From: Cryptomeria japonica
Taxonomy: Eukaryota; Streptophyta; Pinopsida; Cupressales; Cupressaceae
DNA length: 64,000 nucleotides
Assembly: GCF_030272615.1 (NCBI RefSeq)
Contig: NC_081405.1
Span: 605,290,177 to 605,354,176, forward strand
Direction of reading: 5' to 3'
How positions within the stretch are numbered: the first letter of the stretch is position 1; each line of letters starts with the position of its first letter. A program made the translations under genes and the position numbers. Below, piece by piece: positions 36,811 to 47,026 of this stretch. The notes below the pieces were generated by a model, which was not told the DNA's origin, made no database searches, and saw only the letters and a list, made by a program, of their open reading frames with translations.

Positions 36811-39800
36811 ATGGCTCAAACCCGATCACGATCAAGGCAACGAGAAATAGAAATTGAGGAAGAAGAAGATGAAAATCTCAATGAATTTCAAGAAGCACTT
36901 GGAGGAAATGCAGATGACGAAAACCTGAGTACTCCCACTCCTGCAACAATAGAAAGGGCTCAGCATAACCCTCTCTTTAACAGACTGTTTGACGAAATAC
37001 TCAGGAGTAATGCGGATGCTCACTTCTTAAAACTCGCTCAAGAAGGAGCCAAACTCCCCTCTGACTTTGATCTTGCCCAATTAAGACAAGCATCAGAAAG
37101 ACAAAGTCGCCATGAGGAGGAAAGAGGTAGAAATCACATCAGATATAACATTCCTCGAGGTAACCCACCACCTCCTCCTCCAAATGAAATGGAGATGTTG
37201 CGGCAACAAGTTGAGAATCTCGCCCAACAACTTCATAGTGGTGTTAAGACCAATCAATTCTCACTCAATGACATCTGTCCCTATCCTTTTGATAGGAATC
37301 TTTATATGCCACCCTTTCCACGTGGGTTCGAAACACCCAAATTTGAAAAATATAGAGGAAAGGGGGATCCCCGTGATCATGTCCGAGAATTTCATTCCGC
37401 TTGTCTTGAAGTGGCATATGAAGACACCTACCTAATGCACCTTTTTCCCCAAAGCTTGGGAGGAACAACCACATCATGGTTTTCCCGACTACCAGGTGGC
37501 ATTAGAACATTTGAGGAACTCATCCAGAAGTTCCTATCTCATTACTCTTATAACATTGAACGCGACATCACCATGGCTGATCTATGCAATACCAAACAAA
37601 AACCAGGTGAACTATTCTCAGTATTCCTGCAACGATGGCGCCAAATGTCTAGCAGACGTTCTCTTCAGTTACCTGAACGAGAACTAGTGGAAATTTTCAT
37701 TTCCAACTTAAACGAAGAAATAGAATTTCACTTGGATGTCAAAGACACAGACTCTTTTAACGATATGATCACCAAGGGTTTAAAATGTGAAAGGGCACTC
37801 ATCAAGAAAGGACTCATCAAAATCTTTAATGAACCAAAAGATGGTCCTCGCCCGCGCTTCAATAGTGATAAACCAAACTTCTGGAACAAAAATAAGAATA
37901 TTGTCAACGATGGGGTTGTGGATGCTCGAACTATCCAAAATGCACAACCTGTGGTTCGGTTTGCAGGACAAAATCCTCCACCTCAGAATAACACAAATGT
38001 TCCTTCCAATCAAGGTTGCATCACGTCTCATGATGAACCAAGACCTCGTCAGCAAAAACAAAAACGAACATACACTCCCTTAGGGGAACCCATTGAAACA
38101 GTGTTACGACAACTCATTTCTCAAAATTTGATCACTCTACCTAAGCTATCAAACTATGAGCCTCAGGTCAAACCGGCATGGTGGAGAGATACTGAACACT
38201 GTGAGTTCCATCAAGGAAGAGGACACAAGACAAGTAATTGTCACCGATTGAAAGATCTCATTCAGGATCTTATTGATCGAGGAGAAATTGAAATTGAAGG
38301 ACATGACCCAAAAACAACCAATAATGATCATCTGATGTTCAAAAATCCACTTCCATCACAAGATCAAAGGGATCCTTCCACTTCCAGACGAGGCACTGAT
38401 ACCACTGATTATACGCAGGCTGTGTATAACTACACTGTAAATCACCTGTATGATGCCAGTGAACAAATTGCAACTATCACCTTCAAAAATCCCACCTCAA
38501 ATTGCAATGTTGTTACACGTCGTGGCAAGGTCACCATAAAGGCAGCTCCACAAGGCACCACCTCCATCCCAAAGCAATACAATCTTGTGGAACAATTAGA
38601 CAAAACCCCTGCACTTATATCCATTTTGGAGCTTTTGCGTCTGTCACCCTCTCATAAAACAATCTTGGATCAAGCACTCCAAGAGGCGTCAGTCCCTGCA
38701 AACCTGAACATGGACCAATTTCAAGCCATGGTTGGAAATTTAAAGTCATCACCTTGTCTCACTTTTTCCGAAAGTGACAACTCTTCTTTCCAACAACCTC
38801 ATAATGCTTCGCTACACATTGAAGGCTTTATCAACCAACACAGGATCAAGCAAGTCTTGATCGATAATGGAGCAGGCCTAAACATTTGCACACTACAGGT
38901 TGTCACAGCATTGGGATATGCAATAGAATCAGTGGATCCTCGCAAGAAGATCACCATCAAGGCCTATGATGATGCAAAGCGTTCATCCAAAGGAGCTGTG
39001 GTACTACCAATCCGAGTCGGTCCTGTGGTAAAGCACATAATTTGTCAGGTTCTGGACCTTCCTCTGCCATATAATCTATTATTAGGGAGACCTTGGATAC
39101 ATGCCATGCAAGCTGTTCCATCTACCTACCATCAATGTATCAAGTTCCCACATAACAGTGTAGAGATCACAATCTTGGGTGATGCAAATCCCTTTGCATT
39201 TTGCCATAATATCAGCCATCAACCAAAGATTACCGTTCCTAATAATAGAGAAGCCATTTCCTCCACATCATATATAAATCCCGCCTCTCTTGCCAATTCA
39301 AACACCACTATACCGAAGCAAGAAAAGCTTAAGATGAAGATCACAGAGGAAGGTCCTGGGGAATACAACTTGAGTCAACTCTTTTGTGTGGGACAAATGC
39401 CCACTTCTCCTAGAACACATGGTAAACCACAACAGTTACTCCAAAAACCCATAATCACGCTAGCATGTGCCTTGATGCCTTTCGTCCTTGGAAAGAGTCA
39501 AGAGGAAGAAACACAAGATGAGGACCTAGCGGACTGGATCTATAAAGATCCCATCACCACTGACAAACCGCAAGTTACACTTCCTACGGAACAATATGGC
39601 AAAGGCCTCCTCATTATGCAAAGAATGGGATATGATGGTCAGAGTGCTTTGGGATACTGCAAACAAGGACGACATGAACCTCTGCTACCAGAATTCAAGC
39701 CCAAAGGTAATACAAGCCTAGGTTTTGAAAAAGAGATCCTTCCTAAACTCAGATTCAAAGGAAAACCTAGCAAACCATTTTGCCCGCCTACTGCAAAGAG

Positions 39801-40200
39801 GACACCTTTCATAATCAAAGCACCATCAAACACTATCCCCACTGCCCCATCGAGGCTCACAAACCCACCACAACCATCTACAATACCAATCATCCCACCA
39901 AACGAACCAGTAATCCCATCAATAACACCAATAGCAGCAGCAACTATATCAGAACCCGCAGCAGCATCTATGGCACCAGCCATTCCAACAGAAGTCACTA
40001 AATCAACACTGCCGATACTTCCAGTGACAAATCCTTTAAACCCCATCACGGTTCCTGTAGCACCGATCACTACAAAGATACATAAACCAATCACACTTGC
40101 CGTGTTTAACTCCAAAGACATCCTAGTATGGTATAGCAATCGGATGCTGGAGAGTGATTCAGAGACCAACTCACATGAGTGGGAATTTGATTCTGTATAG
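36811..40200 (+). CDS. Tat-type gag-protease with C-terminal G-patch
   Basis: The start chosen is the ATG at 36811 (MAQTRSRSRQRE), in good context (ACAAAATGG); the open frame begins earlier at 36706 without similarity. It gives 1129 residues. Order: Ser/Arg and acidic N-terminus; gag core (FETPKFEKYRGKGDPRDHVR, SLGGTTTSWFSRLPGG) about residues 170-350; finger CEFHQGRGHKTSNC about 463-476; aspartic protease VLIDNGAGLNIC about 682 and YNLLLGRPWIH about 754; G-patch-like segment GLLIMQRMGYDGQSALGY about 928; Pro/Thr/Ile-rich tail. The G-patch may bind RNA, as in some retroviral proteases. The frame is intact to a TAG at 40198, and the same frame stays open beyond it. Confidence 0.88.
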   Translation: MAQTRSRSRQREIEIEEEEDENLNEFQEALGGNADDENLSTPTPATIERAQHNPLFNRLFDEILRSNADAHFLKLAQEGAKLPSDFDLAQLRQASERQSRHEEERGRNHIRYNIPRGNPPPPPPNEMEMLRQQVENLAQQLHSGVKTNQFSLNDICPYPFDRNLYMPPFPRGFETPKFEKYRGKGDPRDHVREFHSACLEVAYEDTYLMHLFPQSLGGTTTSWFSRLPGGIRTFEELIQKFLSHYSYNIERDITMADLCNTKQKPGELFSVFLQRWRQMSSRRSLQLPERELVEIFISNLNEEIEFHLDVKDTDSFNDMITKGLKCERALIKKGLIKIFNEPKDGPRPRFNSDKPNFWNKNKNIVNDGVVDARTIQNAQPVVRFAGQNPPPQNNTNVPSNQGCITSHDEPRPRQQKQKRTYTPLGEPIETVLRQLISQNLITLPKLSNYEPQVKPAWWRDTEHCEFHQGRGHKTSNCHRLKDLIQDLIDRGEIEIEGHDPKTTNNDHLMFKNPLPSQDQRDPSTSRRGTDTTDYTQAVYNYTVNHLYDASEQIATITFKNPTSNCNVVTRRGKVTIKAAPQGTTSIPKQYNLVEQLDKTPALISILELLRLSPSHKTILDQALQEASVPANLNMDQFQAMVGNLKSSPCLTFSESDNSSFQQPHNASLHIEGFINQHRIKQVLIDNGAGLNICTLQVVTALGYAIESVDPRKKITIKAYDDAKRSSKGAVVLPIRVGPVVKHIICQVLDLPLPYNLLLGRPWIHAMQAVPSTYHQCIKFPHNSVEITILGDANPFAFCHNISHQPKITVPNNREAISSTSYINPASLANSNTTIPKQEKLKMKITEEGPGEYNLSQLFCVGQMPTSPRTHGKPQQLLQKPIITLACALMPFVLGKSQEEETQDEDLADWIYKDPITTDKPQVTLPTEQYGKGLLIMQRMGYDGQSALGYCKQGRHEPLLPEFKPKGNTSLGFEKEILPKLRFKGKPSKPFCPPTAKRTPFIIKAPSNTIPTAPSRLTNPPQPSTIPIIPPNEPVIPSITPIAAATISEPAAASMAPAIPTEVTKSTLPILPVTNPLNPITVPVAPITTKIHKPITLAVFNSKDILVWYSNRMLESDSETNSHEWEFDSV

Positions 40201-40930
40201 CTTAACACTTCAGATGAGAAAGACACATCACCACCTCCGCCCCGCAAAGACATCCCTATTTACAGAGAAGCACAGATAAAGACCACTTGGGTACCTGAGC
40301 TGGAAACATCTTCCACAGACCCTACGTCTCATCCTATGCCTGATTCTGACAGGGAGAGTACCATCAACGACCTTCACCACACTGTCTTAACCCTCACTGA
40401 TACATCTAACGAACTTAACCTGATCGATGATGTAATGCCCATTATCCACCCTGAACTTATCAAATGGAACCAATCAAATCCTCCATGTCTTGACCTCTTC
40501 CAAAACGATGAGGCTATCATTGACTTTTTGGAATTAAGGGATAATCTACCAAGCGGGGATCACAAAGCTGGATTCGCCATTCAACTTAATAGTGCAACAT
40601 ACTTCGGGGCGGATGCCAAACCTTTCAGCTGCAAAAACATAACAATAAAACATGGATCTTCCAGTGAAAACCACACTATGGCGCTGTTTGATCCGACAAA
40701 AGTAAAAAGAAAGAGCGTATCCAACGGTGAAAACCTCTCTGAGGTGCCTGAGGATGAAGGGTTTGACATTCTCCCTGCTAGTACACAACAGGAACGATCC
40801 ACAATTCTTATCGAGGAAACCAATGAATACAATGTGGGGACTCTTGAAAATCCTCATATTATACATCTGGCATCTCTTCTCACTCCAGAGGAACAACCTA
40901 AATTTATAGAGTTCTTCCAGCAGCGTCAGA
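40201..40930 (+). pseudogene. Tat pol N-terminal extension, cut by deletion
   Basis: In the gag-protease frame after the TAG stop, it is open to the deletion junction. The last part (TILIEETNEYNVGTLENPHI, LTPEEQPKFIEFFQQRQ) is the conserved run-up to reverse transcriptase in Tat elements. At 40930 it jumps into LTR sequence, so RT, RNase H and integrase are missing. The ORF end to 41007 is LTR read-through. Confidence 0.8.
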
Positions 40931-41751
40931 TTCAACCCTCCCACATGGTTAAAACATTTGTTTTGACTCAACCTCTACCCAACCCAAGGGTCTCATCAAG
41001 CCTTTAATGCTTTGACCATGATTATCTCTTAATCATTTGCACAAAGGTTTAATCCTTGGATTAACTCCTAATCCAGTGGGTAATCCTAATTTAGGCTTGA
41101 CCCTTAGCCTTTAGATAACCATGAGGTCTTCTCAGGCCTTTAATGCCTCCAACCTCTTCTCTCAACCCAATCTTGTGTTGACACTTGTCACTATTTTATT
41201 GGTGTCAATTGTGCACATGGATTCCCAACTTTCAAGCTTGACCCTTGATTAAATCATTCAATCCTGGCCATCCATTGCTCCATTTTTCCTATAAATAGAG
41301 CCCATTCCTTCATAATCCACATCCTGAAAACTTGTATGCATCTAAGCTATAGACATTTTAGAGAGCATTTTAGCATAAGCAATCTAACATCTTGTCTTTT
41401 TGGTTAAAATACATCATTTTAGCATTAGTATTAGCTTTTTATTTCACATTTAGAGCTATACTACAATCTCAATCCTCCATAAGCATCCATAGTGCAAAAA
41501 GCTACTGAGAGCTACACTATTTTGGAACTTGGAGAGGAGAGGAACAAGGGAGAAGAAGCTAAGGCCATGCTAAGAGGCAGTTGGAGATATCTCATTGTCT
41601 TACTTCTTTAGTTAGATTCATTAGCATGTTTTTAGTGTCTCCTTTGGAATGCCTTCATATGTTTTAGTTTTTGATTGATTAACTCTAATGCTTTGTGTGT
41701 TTTGGTGTTCTTTGATCTTAGACTAACTTTGTGCCATTTAGGAGGGCATCA
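40930..41751 (+). repeat. 3' LTR of the Tat element, 5'-truncated
   Basis: Aligns with 33266-34087, 822 bp each, with three differences. The first 616 bases of the LTR are absent. Confidence 0.93.
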
Positions 41752-42218
41752 ATACATATACATATATAGAACAAGCAAGTGATAGAGAATCGCGATGACA
41801 CATCCCACTCACAATGAGTGATGTGGAATCATCTCTATCATGAAGACAGTCAAACAATAGTCAAACACATCTCATAAACATCTCATCATATGTAATCATG
41901 AAGTCGGGTTAGCATAATCATAAACATCATCAAAACCATGATAAATCTTATCTATTAATAATCCATCACATAGTGAGCATATAAAATGCATCGAGTACAT
42001 ATATCATCAAATTCACATGATCAATCATGATAGTACCAACATCCATATAGATAATCAAAATAGCATATGTCCAATATTGTCTAACATAAATCATAAGTCA
42101 CTGAAGCATATGAGTAATCATCATCCAAATCATCAAAATATAGTCTAGATAAGTCTATCAAGCATAATATGAAAGTCAACTCTAGTCAGAATAAGTCAAA
42201 TCAAGGGTGGACACTACA

Positions 42219-42235
42219 TCCTCCCCCCCTTTGCC
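42219..42235 (-). promoter_or_regulatory. polypurine tract of the chromovirus
   Basis: On the minus strand AAAGGGGGGAGGA directly precedes the 3' LTR. Confidence 0.75.
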
Positions 42236-45200
42236 TAGGCTTACTCCTGGAATCCTAAGAACAAATAGGGATATAGCTCTCTCATCTGCACTACATCCTT
42301 CCAAGTAGCCAAAGAATCATCAATCGCATCCCACTAGACCCTTACCTGCTCTACGCTCTGACCTCTGAGAGATATCTCTTTGTGCTAAAGAATGCGCACG
42401 GGCTCCATAGAAAGTTGCCTGTCATCGACCTGTAAAGCATTCCAATCCAACACATGCGAAATATCAAGATGATATAACCTCAAAACTGAAACATGAAAGA
42501 CATCATGGATGTGGGACAAGCTAGGCGGCAAGGCAAGATGATAAGTAACATGACCAATCCGCTCCAAAATCTTGAAAGGTCCAACAAACTGAGGTGCCAA
42601 CTTAGAGCCTTTTCCATAACGGATCGGACTCTTTCACAGGCGAACTCTCAGAAATACCCCGTCACCAATAGAAAACTTCCTGTCCACTCGATGGGCATCC
42701 ACATATTTCTTCTATCTATCCTGAGCAGCCAACAAATGCTCTCTAATGCGAGCCACCTTCTCCTCCATATCCTACAACATCTTTGATCCAATACACACTC
42801 TATCCTCTAAATGATCCCAACTCAAAGGCATGCAACATGGTCTACCATATAATGCCTGATAAGGAGACATACCAATAGAGCTATGTTAACCATTATTGTA
42901 TGCAAAATCAACCAAATAGAGATAATCCTCCCAACGAGATTGTTGATCCATCACGTACATCCTCAACATATCCTCCAAAACCTGATTCACCCTCTTTGTC
43001 TATCCATCTATCTCGGGGTGATAAGCTGAACTAAAGTTCAACTGCATACCCAGATCATGCTGAAGAGCTGTCCAAAATGCTGATGTGAACACTAGATCGC
43101 GATATGATATGATCCACCGAGGAATACCATGCAACCCCACAACTCCGTCGAAGAAAACTCGAGCTACTGTTGCTGCTGTATACAAAGACCTGATCGGAGA
43201 AAAGTGCACTACTTTGGTCAATCTGTCTATAGTGACCATAATAGCATCATGACAAAATGAAGACATGGGCAATCCAACTATAAAATCCATAGATATAATA
43301 TCCCATTTCCATCCTGGAACCAAATGTGACTGTAATAATCCTGCGGGATGTTGATGCTCTGCCTTCACTTGCTGACACTCTAGGCAACATGCCACAAAAT
43401 CTGCAATATCTCTCCTCATACCAGACCAATGATATATCTGTCTCAAATCCGCGTGCATCTTCTTGACACCTGGATGTGCCGAGTAAGGTGCAAGATGTGC
43501 CTCTGACATGATCAAATCTCAAAGACCATCTGATGATGGAACATAAATACGTCCTAAATGTCTAAGAAGTCCATCTGATTCCATTGAGTAACCTGCATAT
43601 CTTCCCTCAAGAGCTCTACCTGCAGAAACCTCTGCAATAATCTCCTGATACCATACATCTAAAGGAAGGGCACTAAGAATATAGCTCCTCAAATCCACAC
43701 TAAGAGACAATTCTGAAATCTCATGCCTCCTGCGACTCAATGCATCTACTACCACATTCTCCTTACCTTGAATATATCTCACCTCAAAGTCGTACTCACA
43801 TAAGAACTCCATCCAACACCTCTGCCTAGCATTAAAATTTGGTTGCATGAAGATATACTGCAAACTGTGATGATCACTGTGCAACTCGAGTCTATGTCCA
43901 AGAAGGAAGTGCCTCCATATAACCAAAGCATGAACCACTGTTGCTAACTCAAGATCATGGGTGGGATAATTTTGCTCATGATTCTTAAGTTTATGTGACT
44001 CATATGTAATCACATGACCATCCTGCATCAACACTACTCCTAGACCTTCCAAAGAAGCATCTGTGCACACCACAAAATTCCCCAAAGGATTTGGTGCTGC
44101 TAAAATAGGTGCACCAGTCAAATGCTCCGTAAGGATCTGAAATGCTATCTCACACTACACTGACCAAACAAACTTCTTCCCTTTTCTCTGAAGAGAAGCG
44201 ATAGGATGAGCTATCCTAGAGAAATCCTAAACATATCTATGATAATATCCTGCTAAACCCATGAAACTATGCACCTCTCCCACATTAGTGGGTGATGGCC
44301 AATCAACAATCGCCTGAATCTTCGAGGGATCAACTACAGTACCCTCTCCAGAAATCACATGACCAAGATACCTCACCTCTATCTGGAAGAACTCACACTA
44401 AGCCAAATTGGCGTATAGCTAATTCTCCCTAAGACACTACAAAACCTGCCTCACATGATCCTCATGTTCCTCAACTAATCTTGAATAAATCAAAATATCA
44501 TCCAAAAATACTAATACAAATCTGTCCAAATACAACCTGAATACACCATTCATCAAGCTCATGAAAACCGAAGGTGCATTCGTGAGACCAAAAGGTACCA
44601 CTGTGAACTCATAATGACCATATCTAGTGCGAAAAGTTGTGTGATGAATGTCCATCTTCTGAATCCTGAATTGGTGATACCCGGACTTAAGGTCAATCTT
44701 AGAGAAAATTTTGGCATCCTTAATTTGGTCAAATAAATCATCTATCCAAGGCAAGGGATATCAGTTCTTCACTGTCACCTTATTAAGCTGTCTGTAATCA
44801 ATGCATAGTCGAAGAGATACGTCATTCTTCTTCACAAATAACACAGGTGCACCCCAAGGGGACACACTAGGACGAATAAACCCCTTTGCCAACAAATCCT
44901 CCAACTGAACCCTCAACTCATTCAACTCCTGCGTGGTCATCTGATAGGGAGCTCTAGAAATAGGCTCAACTCCTGGCACCAAATCAATCCTGAAATCTAT
45001 ATCGCACCGAGGGGGAATACCTGGAATCTCACTAGGAAAAAAATCTCCAAACTCTTGAAGAATGGGATGCTACAGTAATAAATCCTCTAAGCTAACTCCC
45101 TCATCCACATCCTTCACTCTAACCGCAAACAACTGGAAACCCTTACGCGCACACCTCTTCATCTACATAGCAGAAATCATGCAAAGAGAGATAGGTCTTT

Positions 45201-45560
45201 GAATACCTACAATCTCCACACTCTTCCCACTATCATCCTTCCACTGCACTCTCTTACCTCTACAATCTATCTGTGCTTGGTGAGATCCAAGCCAATCCAT
45301 ACCAAGAACCACATCATAAGATCCCAAAGACATAACACAAAGATCCACAAAAGTATGGCAATCTCTTAAAACTAAAGGACAATTAAGCACAAGAGAATCC
45401 ACTACCACTTTGGATCTTGAAGCTAACTCTACCTGCCACCTATCATCTTGTTTTGCCATAGCAAGCTCGCATCGCTCTACTAGAAAAGGAGAAATAAAAG
45501 AGTCTGACGCTCTAGAATCAAATAACACTGAACAAGAGATACCACCTATCACACTTGATG
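42236..45560 (-). pseudogene. chromovirus pol: protease, RT, RNase H, integrase, chromodomain-like tail
   Basis: Protease (45552-45163) has VLFDSRASDSFIS, where the usual active site DSG is DSR, and VVLGMDWL. RT (44982-44437) has [36 protein letters not shown] and an intact FLDDILIYS. RNase H (44121-43519) has FVVCTDAS, DLELATVVHAL and LHSDHHSLQ. Integrase (43515-43000) has the CLECQ finger, ISMDFIVGLP and YRDLVF; after a stop the expected TER reads TKR, so the third catalytic acid is lost. The tail (42600-42240) has APQFVGPFKILERIG and a degenerate chromodomain. Many stops occur. It copied and integrated the element; now dead. Confidence 0.93.
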
Positions 45561-46852
45561 TCTCTACAATAGTGGCCTAATGCTCAGCCTGATGGTTATC
45601 AACTACCACAAAAATGCAATGAGACCTACCTGTATCTCAAACTATAGGCTCAAAAGTAGCTGGCTTCTGCTACCCTGACATCTAAGAAGTATGCTGAGGA
45701 GAATGAACGATAATGTGACCTGGCTGTCCACATATGAAGTAATCTCTCTCGACAAATACTCTGCTACCTGGTGTTGTACTCGACTGCTGAACACTACCTA
45801 TACTAGAAGCTGGCTGCGAACTTTGCGCTGGCTGAGAAGGAGTATGTCTCCTATCACGCTAACGATTGTAACTCTTATCAAGCAAAGCTCTTCCCCTTAG
45901 AAAACCTCTTCTTAAACCGCTAACCACTACGGAAAGAAGAAGGATGGCTCCTAGCATATCCTAATGACTATTGTTGTGGTCCTCTCACTATAGATCCTCT
46001 AACAAGTGCACTAACTATCTATCCTCCAGTCGCTCCTCCTGAAGCTAATGAAAGATTCTCCTTCCCTAGTCTTGCCTTCTCCACAGCTGCCTCCAGGGTC
46101 TTGGGTCCGTGCATTTGAACCTCTCCACCAATACGATCATTAAGACCTCTAACAAAGTGTTGAATCAACATCATCTCATCATTTGCATATCTAGCATACT
46201 ATTGAAGCTCAAAGAATCTGCACTCATACTGCTCCACAGTCATCCTCTACTATCTCAAATCGTGGAACTCATCGGCCTTCCTCTACCTCCAATGATCTGA
46301 AATAAATCTAGCACGAAATCGCTCCAAGAATAACTCCCATGATATCATCGCTATGTCCAAATGCAACTTTTGTTCCTCCATGTGCCACCATGTCATTGCA
46401 AAATTACGAAGATGCAAAATCGCACATCTCACCTTGGTGTTACTGCTACACTGATGCATAGCAAAACACCTACCTAGGTCTAATAACCATGTCTCTGCCT
46501 CCATGCCACTGCCTAAGCCATCAAAAGTAGGAGGATGAGTCTTATTCAGATCTTTGATGTGACTAGCTCCAAGCGCCTCCTAATCCACCTCCATTCTCCT
46601 CCTAGGAGAATGCAAACACTCTCTCTCCCGATGCTCTGAATGATGAGATCCCTCCTGCTAGTTCTTCACCTGTCTCAGTCCTAGGCGACCAAGAAGCTCC
46701 TGAAGCACTTTCACCAACTATGGAACTAGATCATCTCTAGGCTGCTCCTGCTCCTATTCCTCATGGTGTGACTCTTCAGAAACCACAGGGTGAGGGTTCC
46801 TACGAGTACCCATGCGACTAGCACGATGACGATCTCTACCCCTAACAGGCAT
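45561..46852 (-). pseudogene. chromovirus gag (degenerate)
   Basis: It starts at the ATG at 46852 (MPVRGRDRHRASRMGTRRNP). Gag core is at 46504-46283 (EAETWLLDLGRCFAMHQCSS, FAMTWWHMEEQKL, SWELFLERFRARF). The knuckle near 45735 reads YFICGQPGHIIVHSP, so the first and last cysteines of CCHC are lost. Several TAG and TGA stops interrupt it. Confidence 0.85.
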
Positions 46853-47010
46853 CTTATCTAAGAAAGTGCAAAGGAAACTATAAGCTAAACATCTATGGGA
46901 ACTTTAACAAGAAAATAAATAGTAGGGATAAAACCATTGGGCTACCCCATGCCAAATGCTAAAATGCACAATGGGCTCAATTGAAACCAGAGTACCTAGT
47001 GTTGAACATG

Positions 47011-47023
47011 GGCTTTGATACCA
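47011..47023 (-). other. primer binding site of the chromovirus
   Basis: On the minus strand TGGTATCAAAGCC, initiator-Met type, three bases after the LTR. Confidence 0.88.
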
Positions 47024-47026
47024 AGT

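Larger units (their letters stand above)
32650..41751 (+). mobile_element. young Tat-type Ty3/gypsy element, internally deleted
   Basis: It is flanked by ATACA (32645-32649 and 41752-41756) inside the chromovirus 3' LTR. The left LTR is complete (1438 bp). The right one keeps only its last 822 bp. Between them lie a 2.7-kb leader, gag-protease and the first part of the next frame; RT, RNase H, integrase and the first 616 bases of the 3' LTR are gone. The shared 822 bp of the two LTRs differ at only three positions by my reading, so it is the youngest insertion here. The Tat assignment rests on the gag, the CX2HX4HX4C finger, the LIDNGA protease and the absence of a chromodomain context. Confidence 0.9.
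28921..42218 (-). repeat. 3' LTR of the chromovirus, split by the Tat element
   Basis: The host parts are 28921-32649 and 41757-42218, about 4.19 kb together, aligning throughout with 47027-51225. It starts TGTAATGCCCGCC and ends ...GGACACTACA. The block 31970-32400 is very AT-rich (AATAAATA words). Confidence 0.92.

Noticed and set aside
39639..40253. 204-codon minus-strand ORF
   Set aside because: Shadow of the Pro/Thr/Ile-rich gag tail on the opposite strand.
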